From contig NZ_PXWG01000002.1 in NCBI RefSeq assembly GCF_003011965.1, forward strand, positions 150,119 through 214,118: a DNA stretch of 64,000 nt. The letters are read 5' to 3'. Below, in pieces: positions 45,129 to 53,774 of the stretch. Under the pieces are notes generated by a model, which was not told the origin of the DNA, ran no database searches, and saw only the letters and a list, made by a program, of their open reading frames with translations. The position numbers and the translations under genes were made by a program. The stretch's first letter is position 1. Each line of letters begins with the position of its first letter. This stretch comes from Streptosporangium nondiastaticum (lineage in GTDB: Bacteria > Actinomycetota > Actinomycetes > Streptomycetales > Streptomycetaceae).

Positions 45129-45311
45129 GTACGTCACGCCCGCGAACTGCTCACACACCCCGCGAACACCGTCACCTCGATCGCCGCGCTCCTCGGCGTC
45201 ATCCACAGCACGATCTGCAAGCACGTCTCCAAGCTGAAGGGCAGTCGGGGCATGCTCGCCGAGGCGGCGGCCGCGGTCGAACTGCCACTGCCTGCGAAGC
45301 CGGCGGAGTAG
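45129..45311 (+). mobile_element. Serine resolvase C-terminal helix-turn-helix remnant
   Basis: The plus strand reads HARELLTHPANTVTSIAALL, GVIHSTICKHVSKLKGSRGM and a stop at 45309. This is the C-terminal HTH of Tn3-type resolvases or DNA invertases (ARELL...SIAxLLGVSRSTLYK). The catalytic N-terminal domain with Ser is missing. Confidence 0.65.
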
Positions 45312-45329
45312 TTCCGTGGGGTGCAACTG

Positions 45330-45983
45330 GTTACGGTGACACGGTCCGGCCATGTGCGACAGCCGGTGACGACGTGCGGTGTCGATGCGCCGGCGAACAG
45401 CTCGGACATGGCCAATGCCCAGCCCATGTCCTCGCAGGAGATGACGGCAGGCCAGCCGCCTGCCTCAAGAGCCGCGTCGGTACGGGCCAGCACGGCGTTC
45501 GGGTGGAAAGGGAATGCCGGCAGAGTCCACGCGGGAGCCGGTTCGTGACGCTCCCATCGGCGGGGTGCTGCGCAGTAGTGCAGCGAGGTGGTTCCGTCCA
45601 GGAAGGCCCGGTTGGCGGATATCCAGCCGATGCCCGCCTCCTCCACCGCCGGCTCGCGCACCAGGTCCGCCAACCCGTCGGAGTCCAGGGCGTCGTCCCC
45701 GTCCAGGGGGTGGATCCATCCGTCCGGGGAGAAGGTTGAGTGTGCGGTTGCGAGCCACTGGCAAGCTGCCGTGGACCGGGGTGCGCTCGACGACCGTGCC
45801 CGGCGGCCACTGCCCGAACTCCACCGCACCGGGCCCGGCGATCACTACGCCCCATGCGACGTCCCAGCCGTGTGCGGCGAGTCGTTCCCGGGCCACCCGC
45901 ACCCCGGCGGCCGCCTCGGCAAGGTGCCGACTCATCTGCGGGTGCACGGCAGTCAGCGGACTCAGATGACGAGGCACAAGCAT
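45330..45983 (-). pseudogene. Family 2 glycosyltransferase-like gene, one frameshift and truncated 3' end
   Basis: From the ATG at 45983 the minus strand reads MLVPRHLSPLTAVHPQMSRH, WDVAWGVVIAGPGAVEFGQW and SLPVARNRTLNLL. One extra base in CCCC (GGGG at 45726-45729 on the plus strand) shifts the frame to PDGWIHPLDGDDALDSDGLA (DxD-like metal site), IGWISANRAFLDG and SCEDMGWALAMSELFAGAST. It ends around 45330 at the resolvase remnant. Apart from one base the N-terminal 200 residues are intact. Confidence 0.65.
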
Positions 45984-46345
45984 GTGGCTCCCGTAATTCT
46001 CCGCAGTGATGCCGACAGTTGCTGGTGACGTGTTCGCCGGCTTGTCGCCCCGTCGCAGTACGGCCTCAGCTGGTCCGACCCACAGGCACCTATCGAGCCA
46101 TCCCCTGGATTCCAGCGGACTGGCCGCGGGGCATTCCCCCCCTGTCGCTTGATACGCATCGGCTGCGCGACGCGTGTTGTCACCGCTTCCCTGCTCCGCG
46201 TGCTCGACAGCGGAGAGCCGGAATGCAGCGGCACCCGTACCGCACGCTGCACGCTGCACGCCGTCATGGTTCGCAGCGCGACGAATCCCTACCGGAGGCC
46301 GCTTCCGTTCTACTTATGCCATTTCATGACATTGGTTCCTCGCTG
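45984..46345. other. Intergenic stretch without recognisable gene
   Basis: About 360 bp between the GT2-like pseudogene and the WYL regulator. A long plus-strand frame from 46149 is only the shadow of the WYL gene further on. No promoter or repeat was recognised. Confidence 0.4.
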
Positions 46346-47344
46346 TCAGGCTTGGCGGGCGCAGGACGCGAGGCGATCGGCGAGCGCGGTGACGAGGTCG
46401 CGTAGTTCATCCGGGCGCTCGATGACGAACGGCCGGTCGAGGGAGGCGAGTACCGGAGGCAGCCAGTCGAGCCGCTCCGCCCGCAGCTCTACGTGCCGCC
46501 AGTGCTCGGCCGACGCCCGGTCCTCGCCCGCGACGGGCTCGTGCTCCTCCAGGCTCGCGACGCCGGCGGGAAGGTGGGCGCGGATCTGCTCGACGGTCCC
46601 GTGGATCCGCAAGGTCACCTCATACCGGTACTCGGCCGTGGCGAACCCGGACAGCACGCGCTGTGCCGAATCGGGACCCACAAGCGCTTCGAATGAGCCG
46701 GGCAGGGTCCTCGCCTCTGCGATGCGATCGAGCCGGAAGGTTCGGTCCTCGCCGATCCGGGCGTCCTTGCCCGTGACGTACCACCGGCCCGAGTGGGCGA
46801 CGATCCCGTACGCGTGCAGCGTGCGTTCGCTGCGACGTCCGTCGCGGTCGGTGTACCGGATCAAGACCGGTCGGCGATGGCGCACCGCATCGGCGATGGT
46901 GAGCAGGACCCCGGTGTCCGGGGTGTTGAACTCGCCGGGCTGATCCGTGAAGGCGAGAGTTGCCAGGAGTGTGTCAAGCCGGCGGGCGATGTGCTTGGGC
47001 AGCACCCGCCGGATCTTCGCCGACGCCGTCTCGTTCGCCGTGCGCTCCGCCGTCGTCAACCCTGCTCGGCGGCCGGCGACCAGGCCGAGCAGCACGGCCA
47101 GCGCCTCGTCGTCGCTGAGCATGAGCGGAGGCAAGCGGTACCCGGGGGCGAGCCGGTACCCGCCGTAGCGGCCGCGCACCGATTCCACGGGCACGTCCAG
47201 GTCGATCAGCTGGTCCACATACCGCCGCACGGTGCGCCCTTCGACGCCGAGCCGGTCGGCGAGTTCGGCCACCGTCCGGGTGCCGCCCGACTGCAGCAGC
47301 TCCAGCAGTGTCAGCACGCGGGCAGTGGGTCGGGGCATGTGCAC
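46346..47344 (-). CDS. YafY-type WYL-domain transcriptional regulator
   Basis: The 332-residue protein has an N-terminal winged helix (TARVLTLLELLQSGGTRTVA, LADRLGVEGRTVRRYVDQLI), a linker with RGRYGGYRLAPGYRLPPLML, a WYL domain (RPVLIRYTDRDGRRSERTLH, AYGIVAHSGRWYVTGKDARI) and the WCX tail. WYL domains bind ligands or nucleic acid. It is divergent from the VOC-family gene with 87 bp between starts, a typical regulator-target pair. The start may be the second ATG at 47338. Confidence 0.9.
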   Translation of the reverse strand: MHMPRPTARVLTLLELLQSGGTRTVAELADRLGVEGRTVRRYVDQLIDLDVPVESVRGRYGGYRLAPGYRLPPLMLSDDEALAVLLGLVAGRRAGLTTAERTANETASAKIRRVLPKHIARRLDTLLATLAFTDQPGEFNTPDTGVLLTIADAVRHRRPVLIRYTDRDGRRSERTLHAYGIVAHSGRWYVTGKDARIGEDRTFRLDRIAEARTLPGSFEALVGPDSAQRVLSGFATAEYRYEVTLRIHGTVEQIRAHLPAGVASLEEHEPVAGEDRASAEHWRHVELRAERLDWLPPVLASLDRPFVIERPDELRDLVTALADRLASCARQA

Positions 47345-47431
47345 AACCTAACGCGAATACAGGACCGATTCTGTCCACTATTTCTCCTAGCCTGCGACGT
47401 GCACGCCTCCAGCACAGCCAAGGAGATTCCC

Positions 47432-47830
47432 ATGGACTTCGTCTCGATCCGCATCATCACCGGCGACGTAGCGCGCCTCGTCGAGTTCTACGAGCGAGCC
47501 ACAGGGGCGCGGGCGGTGTGGGCCACCGAGGACTTCGCCGAACTCAAGACCGCGGGCGCCACCCTCGCGATCGCCGGCACCCGCACCGTCCCGCTGTTCG
47601 CCCCGGGCTCCGCCCGCCCGGCGGACAATCACAGCGTGATCACCGAGTTCCTCGTCGAAGACGTGGACCGCGTTCACCAGAACCTGACCGGATTCGTCAC
47701 CGACTTCGTCACCGAGCCCACCACGATGCCCTGGGGCAACCGATCACTGCTGTTCCGCGACCCCGACGGCAACCTCGTCAACTTCTTCACCCCCGTCACC
47801 CCAGCGGCCATTGAAAAGTTCGCACGCTGA
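47432..47830 (+). CDS. VOC-family (glyoxalase/dioxygenase-like) protein
   Basis: The 132-residue protein has paired beta-alpha-beta-beta-beta modules: SIRIITGDVARLVEFYERAT, FAELKTAGATLAIAGTRTVP, HSVITEFLVEDVDRVHQNL and GNRSLLFRDPDGNLVNFFTP. The usual metal ligands are not fully evident (the first His is replaced in SIRIITG), so it may be a binding protein rather than an enzyme. AAGGAGATTCCC precedes the ATG. It is likely controlled by the divergent WYL regulator. Confidence 0.88.
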   Translation: MDFVSIRIITGDVARLVEFYERATGARAVWATEDFAELKTAGATLAIAGTRTVPLFAPGSARPADNHSVITEFLVEDVDRVHQNLTGFVTDFVTEPTTMPWGNRSLLFRDPDGNLVNFFTPVTPAAIEKFAR

Positions 47831-47879
47831 CGCCACACACAGCCGCTCACGCGGGAGACCCGAGATCCCAGGGCTCCCG

Positions 47880-48440
47880 GTGAACGCGGTCGCCGAGTTC
47901 AGGAGCGCCACGAGCAAGGGGCATCGCAAGGCACCGCTGCCCCCGAAGGACGTCTTGTACTTGTGCCTGCGGATGGACGCCGGACGTCCGATCGCACACG
48001 TCGCGGCGGAAGCCGGGATCTCCCGCCGCTGCCTTGCCAAGTAATACGCCCGCCGGCGCGCGCACGGCGAGAACGGACCACTCGACCACTCCTCCCGACA
48101 CCACGGACCCGCCCGCCTCGCCGCCGGCTTGAAACGCCTGCACGGCATCATCATCGCCCCGGCCACCGTGCATCGCGTCTTGGCACATGGGGGTCTCAAC
48201 CGGCTCAGCGACCTGGACCCACCCACGGCGAGCAGCTATGCGAGTTCCTCCGCTACGAGCACGAGCACATCGGCACCTGGTCCACGTCGACGTCAAGAAG
48301 CTCGGACGCATCCTCATCACAGCAGGCACAGCGGGACGCCTTTACGCAGAAGATACGAGCCTTGCGATCCGCCGACCCGTACCTCAAGCCATCGCGTCTC
48401 CTGAGAGACCGTGTACGTCTCTCCGCGCGGGGTGATGCGT
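47880..48440 (+). mobile_element. IS481-type transposase remnant
   Basis: Plus-strand pieces in shifting frames match an IS481 transposase: LCLRMDAGRPIAHVAAEAGI, SRRCLAK (followed by a stop), LDHSSRHHGPARLAAGLKRL, IIIAPATVHRVLAHGGLNRL, SDLDP, and then YEHEHIG, VHVDVKKLGRI before the DDE core. At least three frameshifts and a missing catalytic half make it inactive. Confidence 0.75.
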
Positions 48441-48469
48441 GCTGAATGCCCTAGTTCAACGCTCCGTAG

Positions 48470-48880
48470 TCAGCACCAAGTCAGCACGGGAGTCAGCACC
48501 CGAGTACCAGACCACCCCAATCGCGACATTACTCCGCGCCGAATTTCTAAGTCGAGTTGAGTGATACGAAGGGCCCACAGCGCCCCCTCATGGGCGCTGC
48601 CCTCACACCTCGCCCCTAAAGTGTGGCCCCCCGCCACATAGGCCCCTGATCTGCCGCTTCCTACCGTGTGGCGACGCAATGACGCGCCCATCGCCCACCC
48701 GGAAGTGATGACCATGGCTACCCCTCCCCCACCGACCCCAACTCCCAACTCGCTCCCCCGCATCGTCGTCGCGAGCCTCATCGGGACCACTATCGAGTGG
48801 TACGACAACTCATCCGGACAAGGCTAGGGCCTGCTGTTTTCCTTGAATTGGGCTCCAAAGTCAGCACCAAACCAGCACTG
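48470..48880. repeat. AGTCAGCAC repeats around a truncated transporter gene
   Basis: The word AGTCAGCAC occurs at about 48470, 48479 and 48489 and again near 48857, with related CCAGCAC nearby. The two groups bracket the MHS-type transporter fragment at 48708-48827. They may be recombination or regulatory sites; function unknown. Confidence 0.5.
48708..48827 (+). pseudogene. MHS-family MFS transporter, N-terminal fragment
   Basis: The frame from GGAAGTG ATG reads LPRIVVASLIGTTIEWYDN and then breaks into SSGQG and a stop. RxxxASxxGTTIEWYDF is the hallmark of the first helix of MHS-family (ProP/ShiA-like) transporters. Only about 34 of roughly 440 residues are left; the break lies after EWYDN, where FFLYG is expected. 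Confidence 0.7.
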
Positions 48881-49780
48881 GGTTCCAGTCGACCGTCAGC
48901 GCGCGTCACACGATCAACGACATGCGCTCCGGCGGTAGTCAAGGGTAGTGACGGAACGTAATCTCTAGGAGATTACGCACCCTTCTCTGCCACGTCTAGG
49001 TTGGCGGCATTCGTCACCTGCGCAACCCAAGTCCTTGAAGACCGTGGCCGTCGAGGTGGTGAGGTTCTCGGGCGCGAACGCCGGTTCCTCTTCGGTTGCT
49101 CCGGAGAGGTCGAAGCACACGCCGCTCTCCGAGGAAAAGAGCCCGACCGGCACGCCCGGACCAACTCGCATGGGGACTCTGTCTTCGCCCGAAGGCGGCG
49201 TGCTTCTCTGTTCGCGGGCAGGCACGGAGAATCCCGGCCTGGCACTGGTGGGAGGGCGCAGGCCGCCACGTCTTTGCTGTCGGAGGCGGTGCCGAACGCC
49301 GCCGACGGCCGGGCCGGGAAGCGGGCCGAGATCGAGGAGCTCCACCAGCTGGTGATCCGCCTGGCTCTCGCCGGCGCTGTCGTCACCAGGGAGTACATGA
49401 GGATGTTGGTCCGTCCGACGTTGGAGAACAGGTAGTCCCCTGCGATCCGGTTCACACCGTCCTCGACGCGGAACGTTCCGTGCAGCTTCAGGTGGTCGCG
49501 GATCTTGGTGGTGATGGTGGCCGGCATGGGGACGGAGCGTCCTTCGTCCTGGTCGCGCCACTTGAGGTGGCGGATACAGTGGGCTCGCCCCTTGCCCTTG
49601 GTCACCGCCCTCTGCCGCTTCGTGGTGGGACTCCACGATGTGGAGGGCCGGTCGGCCAGTGCCGCGGCGGCCACCTGCCGCTCGGGCCGGCGGACTGCTG
49701 CTGACGGTCAGGACGCGGATCGTGCGGACTGCCGCGGTGCCAATGCCGGCGATTTGGCACGCACAAGGCCGCAAACGGCA
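48828..49780. other. Degenerate region with unidentified minus-strand coding pieces
   Basis: Minus-strand frames between 48973 and 49674 contain plausible coding pieces (TITTKIRDHLKLHGTFRVED, GVNRIAGDYLFSNVGRTNIL, and near the end SGATEEEPAFAPENLTTSTA in a second frame), but frames shift and no family is recognised. A damaged gene of unknown function is likely. The rest is unassigned. Confidence 0.4.
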
Positions 49781-51145
49781 TCACCACCCGCCCCCTTCGG
49801 TCCTCTTCCTGTCATTCCGGCTGATGGGCAGCATCGCCAGAGATCGGGGGACAAGGGTGGGGGCAGGACGCAGACGGACCCGGATACCGGGGACAGGCCG
49901 TAGGTTCCAGCGGTTCAGGATCGAGGCCAGTACGAGGACGGTCTCGGTGAGGCTGAAGGCTTCTCCGATGCATTTGCGAGCGCCGCCGCCGAAGGGCACG
50001 TATCCCGTGTTGGGCCGGAGATTCGTCCCCTGCCCAAGCCATCGGCCGGGGTCGAACCGGTGCGGTTCGGCGAAGATGTCGCTGTTGCGGTGCAGCACGT
50101 ACGGGCTGATGACGATGATGCTGCCCGCGGAGATGGCACAGCCGCCCAGTTCGGTGTCCGCGGTCACTACGCGGGTCATGATCCACACTGGCGGATACAG
50201 GCGCAGGGTTTCGGTGACGATGCGCTGGATGATTGGCAGCCTCGGTAGGTCCTCCCAGCTCGCGGTGTGGCCGGAGAGTACGGCTTGGGCTTCGGCCGCC
50301 GCTTGGTGTTCGATCTCGGGGTGCCGGCCGAGGAGGTGTATCGTCCAGCTCAGTGCTGCGGCAACGGTCTCGGACCCGGCGACGAAGAAGGTGATGACCT
50401 GGTCATGGACCTCGGCGTCTGACAAGCCCCGCCCGTCGTCGTCACGGGAAGCCAGCAGCATGGACAGCAGATCGCCATGGTCGACGCCGCCATGACGGTA
50501 GTCCGTGATCATCTGGTCGATGAACGTGTGCACCCGGGCGAGTGCCTCCGTGTAGCGACGATTCGCTGGAACGGGCAACACCCTGAACGTTCGGGGAAGA
50601 ACGATGCGCCAGATGAGGCTGCCGACGGCGACGGCCATATCGTTGCTGATCCGCCTCACTTGGTCCGGCGACTGCGTGGAGCCGAACAGCGCCCTGGTGA
50701 CCACGCGCAGTGTCAGCCTCTGCAACTGCTCGAACAGCTCGACGCGCTCGCCCTCGCGCCAGGATCGCGTCATGCTGTCGACCTCGTCGGCCATCACCGC
50801 CGTATAGCCCGGGAACCGGCGGCGATGGAAAGCGGGCTGGGTCAAGCGGCGCTGGCGGCGGTGAGCGGTGTGCGCACAGGTGCCCAGGCCGTCGCCGACG
50901 AGTTCCCGGACCGCGTCGATCACAGGACCACCTTTGTCGAAGGTCTGATCGTCCACGAGGACCTGATGGCACAGCGCGGGATGACACACCACGTACCCCG
51001 GCACCGGGCCGAGCCTGATCTCTACCAGGCCCCCGTGCGCGGGCAAGGACTCCAGAAAACCCAGTGGATCGCGGATCAGTTTGACCGAGTGCCCCAGGAG
51101 GGGAAGCGCTCCGGGTGCTGTCCGCAGAGCACGGGATTCGGACAT
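49781..51145 (-). CDS. Cytochrome P450 of the terpene cluster
   Basis: The 454-residue P450 has the I-helix VITFFVAGSETVAAALSWTI (oxygen-activating AGSET), the K-helix ETLRLYPPVWIM (ExxR) and the heme loop FGGGARKCIGEAF with the Cys ligand. Motifs APGALPLLGH, FDKGGPV and HRRQRRLTQPAFH recall Streptomyces sesquiterpene oxidases such as the CYP183 (PtlI) and CYP170 families. ATG at 51145 is chosen because GGAAGG precedes it; ATG at 51166 is possible. It is the last gene of the operon, 44 bp after the prenyltransferase, and probably oxidises the terpene product. No ferredoxin is encoded nearby. Confidence 0.93.
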   Translation of the reverse strand: MSESRALRTAPGALPLLGHSVKLIRDPLGFLESLPAHGGLVEIRLGPVPGYVVCHPALCHQVLVDDQTFDKGGPVIDAVRELVGDGLGTCAHTAHRRQRRLTQPAFHRRRFPGYTAVMADEVDSMTRSWREGERVELFEQLQRLTLRVVTRALFGSTQSPDQVRRISNDMAVAVGSLIWRIVLPRTFRVLPVPANRRYTEALARVHTFIDQMITDYRHGGVDHGDLLSMLLASRDDDGRGLSDAEVHDQVITFFVAGSETVAAALSWTIHLLGRHPEIEHQAAAEAQAVLSGHTASWEDLPRLPIIQRIVTETLRLYPPVWIMTRVVTADTELGGCAISAGSIIVISPYVLHRNSDIFAEPHRFDPGRWLGQGTNLRPNTGYVPFGGGARKCIGEAFSLTETVLVLASILNRWNLRPVPGIRVRLRPAPTLVPRSLAMLPISRNDRKRTEGGGW

Positions 51146-51189
51146 GGTGGTCGCCTTCCGATACATGAAGATCGGCCGGTGTTTCCTTC

Positions 51190-51966
51190 TCAGATACCGA
51201 ACCGACGTTCTCGAGCGGCGAAGTCTGCCAGTGCCTGGTCAAAGTCGCCTCGGGTGAAGTCGGGCCAGAGTTTGGGGCAGAAGTAATATTCTGCGTACGC
51301 GGTCTGCCACGGCATGAAGCCGGACATCCGCTGTTCGCCCGAGGTGCGGATGACCAGATCAGGGTCGGGCTGGCCGCCGGTGTACAAATGCCGGGCTACG
51401 ACTTCCTCAGAAGCTTCCAGGTTCTGCCGCGATATCCCTCCGGTGGAGAATTTTTGGCCTTTACTCGCCGCCTCTGCCACGAGGTGCCGGATTGCCTGGA
51501 TGATGTCCTCCCGGCCGTCGTAGGCCAAGGCCACGTTCGCGTGCAGGCCGCGCTCCGCCGCGGTGAACGCCGCGATGCCGGCGAGGGCCTGCTGCACGTG
51601 ATCTGGTAGTCCGTCGAGCGCACCGATCGGCAGGATGCGGTAGGGGCGTCGTTCGGCCACATCACGCAGGGTCGCTGTGATGACGCCGAGCAGCGACGCG
51701 ACCTCGTCCGGCTCCCGGCAGAGGTTCGCCAAGGACAACGCCCACACGGTCGCGTAGGCAACCCCGGTCTCGGCACACCAGTCAAAGAGCTCTCCGACCC
51801 TGCGGGCACCCTCCCGGTAGCCCGCCTCGGAAGGAAGACCACGGGCGACCGCCCAGCGCCTGTTCCCGTCGAGGATCACTGCCACATGGCGCGGGATCGT
51901 GCCGGTCCGCTTGCACGGCAGCGCATCGTGCCGGTCACCGCGTGCGGAAGAAGTAGGTTCAGCCAT
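51190..51966 (-). CDS. Short cis-prenyl diphosphate synthase (UPPS family)
   Basis: The 258-residue protein has the conserved UPPS blocks: RHVAVILDGNRRWAVARGLP (catalytic Asp of DGN), WALSLANLCREPDEVASLL, LHANVALAYDGREDIIQAIR, PDPDLVIRTSGEQRMSGFMP and the WQTAYAEYYF end. DGNRRWA and the overall length resemble mycobacterial Z,E-farnesyl diphosphate synthase more than housekeeping undecaprenyl synthases. In the S-x-E-N motif the Glu is replaced by Ala (SLANL). It sits between the membrane protein and P450 genes, so it likely makes a Z-configured prenyl diphosphate for the terpene synthase. A housekeeping role cannot be excluded. GAGGTGCA precedes the ATG. Confidence 0.9.
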   Translation of the reverse strand: MAEPTSSARGDRHDALPCKRTGTIPRHVAVILDGNRRWAVARGLPSEAGYREGARRVGELFDWCAETGVAYATVWALSLANLCREPDEVASLLGVITATLRDVAERRPYRILPIGALDGLPDHVQQALAGIAAFTAAERGLHANVALAYDGREDIIQAIRHLVAEAASKGQKFSTGGISRQNLEASEEVVARHLYTGGQPDPDLVIRTSGEQRMSGFMPWQTAYAEYYFCPKLWPDFTRGDFDQALADFAARERRFGI

Positions 51967-52005
51967 TGCACCTCGACCTCACGGTCCCACGCCCTTCAGG
52001 AACGC

Positions 52006-52725
52006 CTACTGAGCCCTGCGCGCGGCCTTGAACAAGGCCACGCTGACAGCTGCCAGCCACGCAAATTGCGGAGCCATGACCAGGAGGGTGTGACCGATGC
52101 TGCCGTACGACCAGGGGCCCCGGTAGGCGAAGCAGAAACCAAGGCTGCCCACGCTGATGACGGCGATCGCGATGCCGCACCATTCGGCGAGTGCGCGGGG
52201 AAGGATCGGTGTGGCCCGGTTGGCGGCGGCGACGCCGGCGAAGGCCAGCACCCACAGGACGCTTCCCATGCCGAACATCATGCCGAGGTTCTCCCAGCCG
52301 AATGCGATCACCCTGAAGTCGGCCGGGTCGCTGCCGAACGACGGATTGCCACGGGCGTACAGCACGACGCCGTTGAACAAGGCACCGGCAACTCCGCCGG
52401 CAATCGCGTAGGCCGTCGTACCCAGCAGAATGGCCAGGGCACTCGCCGTCGGCCCTCCCGAGCGGTGGATGTAGAACATGGCGAGCGCGATGGCCCACAC
52501 CATGAGCGCGACCATGATGACCATCCAGCAGATGGTCTGGATCTCACCGACATGGTTGTGGAGGACATACTCCAGATACGCCTGCCCGTCCTGGCCGGAC
52601 TCCGGCCAGGGGACGGCTCCGATGGAAATGAACAGCACGGACAGCGGCAGCGGCACGAGGCCTGCCACAGCGGCCCAGCGCAGGTAGACGCGCGCGGTCT
52701 GCGGGCGGCGCGTGTTCGTTGTCAC
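52006..52725 (-). CDS. Polytopic membrane protein of the terpene cluster
   Basis: The 239-residue protein has six to seven hydrophobic helices (WAAVAGLVPLPLSVLFISIG, CWMVIMVALMVWAIALAMFY, AILLGTTAYAIAGGVAGALF, MFGMGSVLWVLAFAGVAAAN and others). No catalytic motif or transporter signature is recognised; a loop EYVLHNHVGEIQ follows the first helix. GTG at 52725 overlaps the terpene synthase stop (GTGA), so synthesis is coupled to it. Possible roles are export, membrane scaffolding or a membrane-bound terpene-modifying step; none can be shown here. It does not resemble UbiA-type prenyltransferases (no Asp-rich NDxxD motif). Confidence 0.8.
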   Translation of the reverse strand: MTTNTRRPQTARVYLRWAAVAGLVPLPLSVLFISIGAVPWPESGQDGQAYLEYVLHNHVGEIQTICWMVIMVALMVWAIALAMFYIHRSGGPTASALAILLGTTAYAIAGGVAGALFNGVVLYARGNPSFGSDPADFRVIAFGWENLGMMFGMGSVLWVLAFAGVAAANRATPILPRALAEWCGIAIAVISVGSLGFCFAYRGPWSYGSIGHTLLVMAPQFAWLAAVSVALFKAARRAQ

Positions 52726-53774
52726 GACTCCCCCTGTTGAGATGCCTTGGGATCCAGGGTCACTTCCAGGGAGCGTTTGCCGTCGTACACGTATCCCGCC
52801 CCCTGATACCTCGGAGTCCGGAGCGACCATTCCATGTTTCCGGGCAGCAGGTAGCCCAGCGCTTCGAGGTGAGCGCGGACGTCCGCCCGGTCTCCCAGCG
52901 GTCCTGCCAGGACTTCCGCCTGCTTGAGGATGAAGCGGCGTTCGACGTCCTGGATGAGATCGCACAATCGGTCGATGGAACCCTGCAGGCTCAGATTCTC
53001 ACCGGCCATGAACGACGAGACGATGTTCGAGTGATCTCCGGTGGAGTACTCTTTCCTGAACGAGAAGAGGTCATTGACCATCACAACGCCTTCGGCGGCG
53101 ATACGCCGGGCCTCCCGGAGTTCGCTGCTTGCCGAAAGTTCATAGGTGAGGTCGAAGCCTTGGCCGTATTCGACCGTATCCAGGACCCAGGTTGCTCCGG
53201 CGAGGATATGCATGTCCAGGTATTCCTGCCAGCCGGGCATCTCGCGTCGCGCGCGGAACCCCACTTCCTTGACGGTTCCTTCGAGGTACCCCTGGGTGGT
53301 GTCGAGATAGCGGTCCCTCAGCTGCGGTGACATGCCCTGCGCCATCCTGCGCATCACGTCGACAGCCGGCCGCAGGAACGCAGGGCATTCCATCACATCC
53401 GGGCCGCGGAGCGCCGCCATCAGTTTGTCCGCCATCGCGCGCATCCTGCTCGGTGAGGCGCCTGCCTTACTGCCGTGCGAAAAGACGTCGTCGTAAGCAA
53501 GCCAAGCGCTGGTCCACTCCGCGATGATCGCGATCCGGTCGTCTTTCGCCGTCGGATAGCACCATGCGACAAACCCGGCATGCTCTTCGCTGACGAAGTC
53601 TTCGAACTCGTCAACGTCGTGGTACAGAGGTGCCAGGTGAGCTCGAATGTACTGTTGGTTGTCGCGTTCGATCTCTTCAGCCAGATGATGACCCTTGGCG
53701 GGCGTGATGAGCGGAACCTCCGGAATGCGAAAGGTGACCCGCCCGTCAACCGGTAACTGTGCCATGGGCTCCAT
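52722..53774 (-). CDS. Class I terpene synthase with incomplete Asp-rich motif
   Basis: The 350-residue protein has the alpha-helical class I terpene cyclase fold. The metal-binding NSE motif is intact in VMVNDLFSFRKE (Asn 234, Ser 238, Glu 242), as are an upstream Arg cluster GFRARREMPG for diphosphate sensing and TPRYQ (RY pair) near the end. The first motif is LAYDDVFSHG: two Asp at 95 and 96 are kept, but the usual third acidic residue is Ser or His. GGAGG precedes the ATG at 53774; an upstream in-frame start at 53798 is less likely. It opens a four-gene operon with a membrane protein, cis-prenyltransferase and P450. Product unknown, probably a sesquiterpene-size skeleton. Confidence 0.9.
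   Translation of the reverse strand: MEPMAQLPVDGRVTFRIPEVPLITPAKGHHLAEEIERDNQQYIRAHLAPLYHDVDEFEDFVSEEHAGFVAWCYPTAKDDRIAIIAEWTSAWLAYDDVFSHGSKAGASPSRMRAMADKLMAALRGPDVMECPAFLRPAVDVMRRMAQGMSPQLRDRYLDTTQGYLEGTVKEVGFRARREMPGWQEYLDMHILAGATWVLDTVEYGQGFDLTYELSASSELREARRIAAEGVVMVNDLFSFRKEYSTGDHSNIVSSFMAGENLSLQGSIDRLCDLIQDVERRFILKQAEVLAGPLGDRADVRAHLEALGYLLPGNMEWSLRTPRYQGAGYVYDGKRSLEVTLDPKASQQGES

Noticed and set aside
52006..52725. UbiA-type prenyltransferase or membrane terpene cyclase
   Set aside because: It lacks Asp-rich NDxxD/DxxxD motifs needed for that family.
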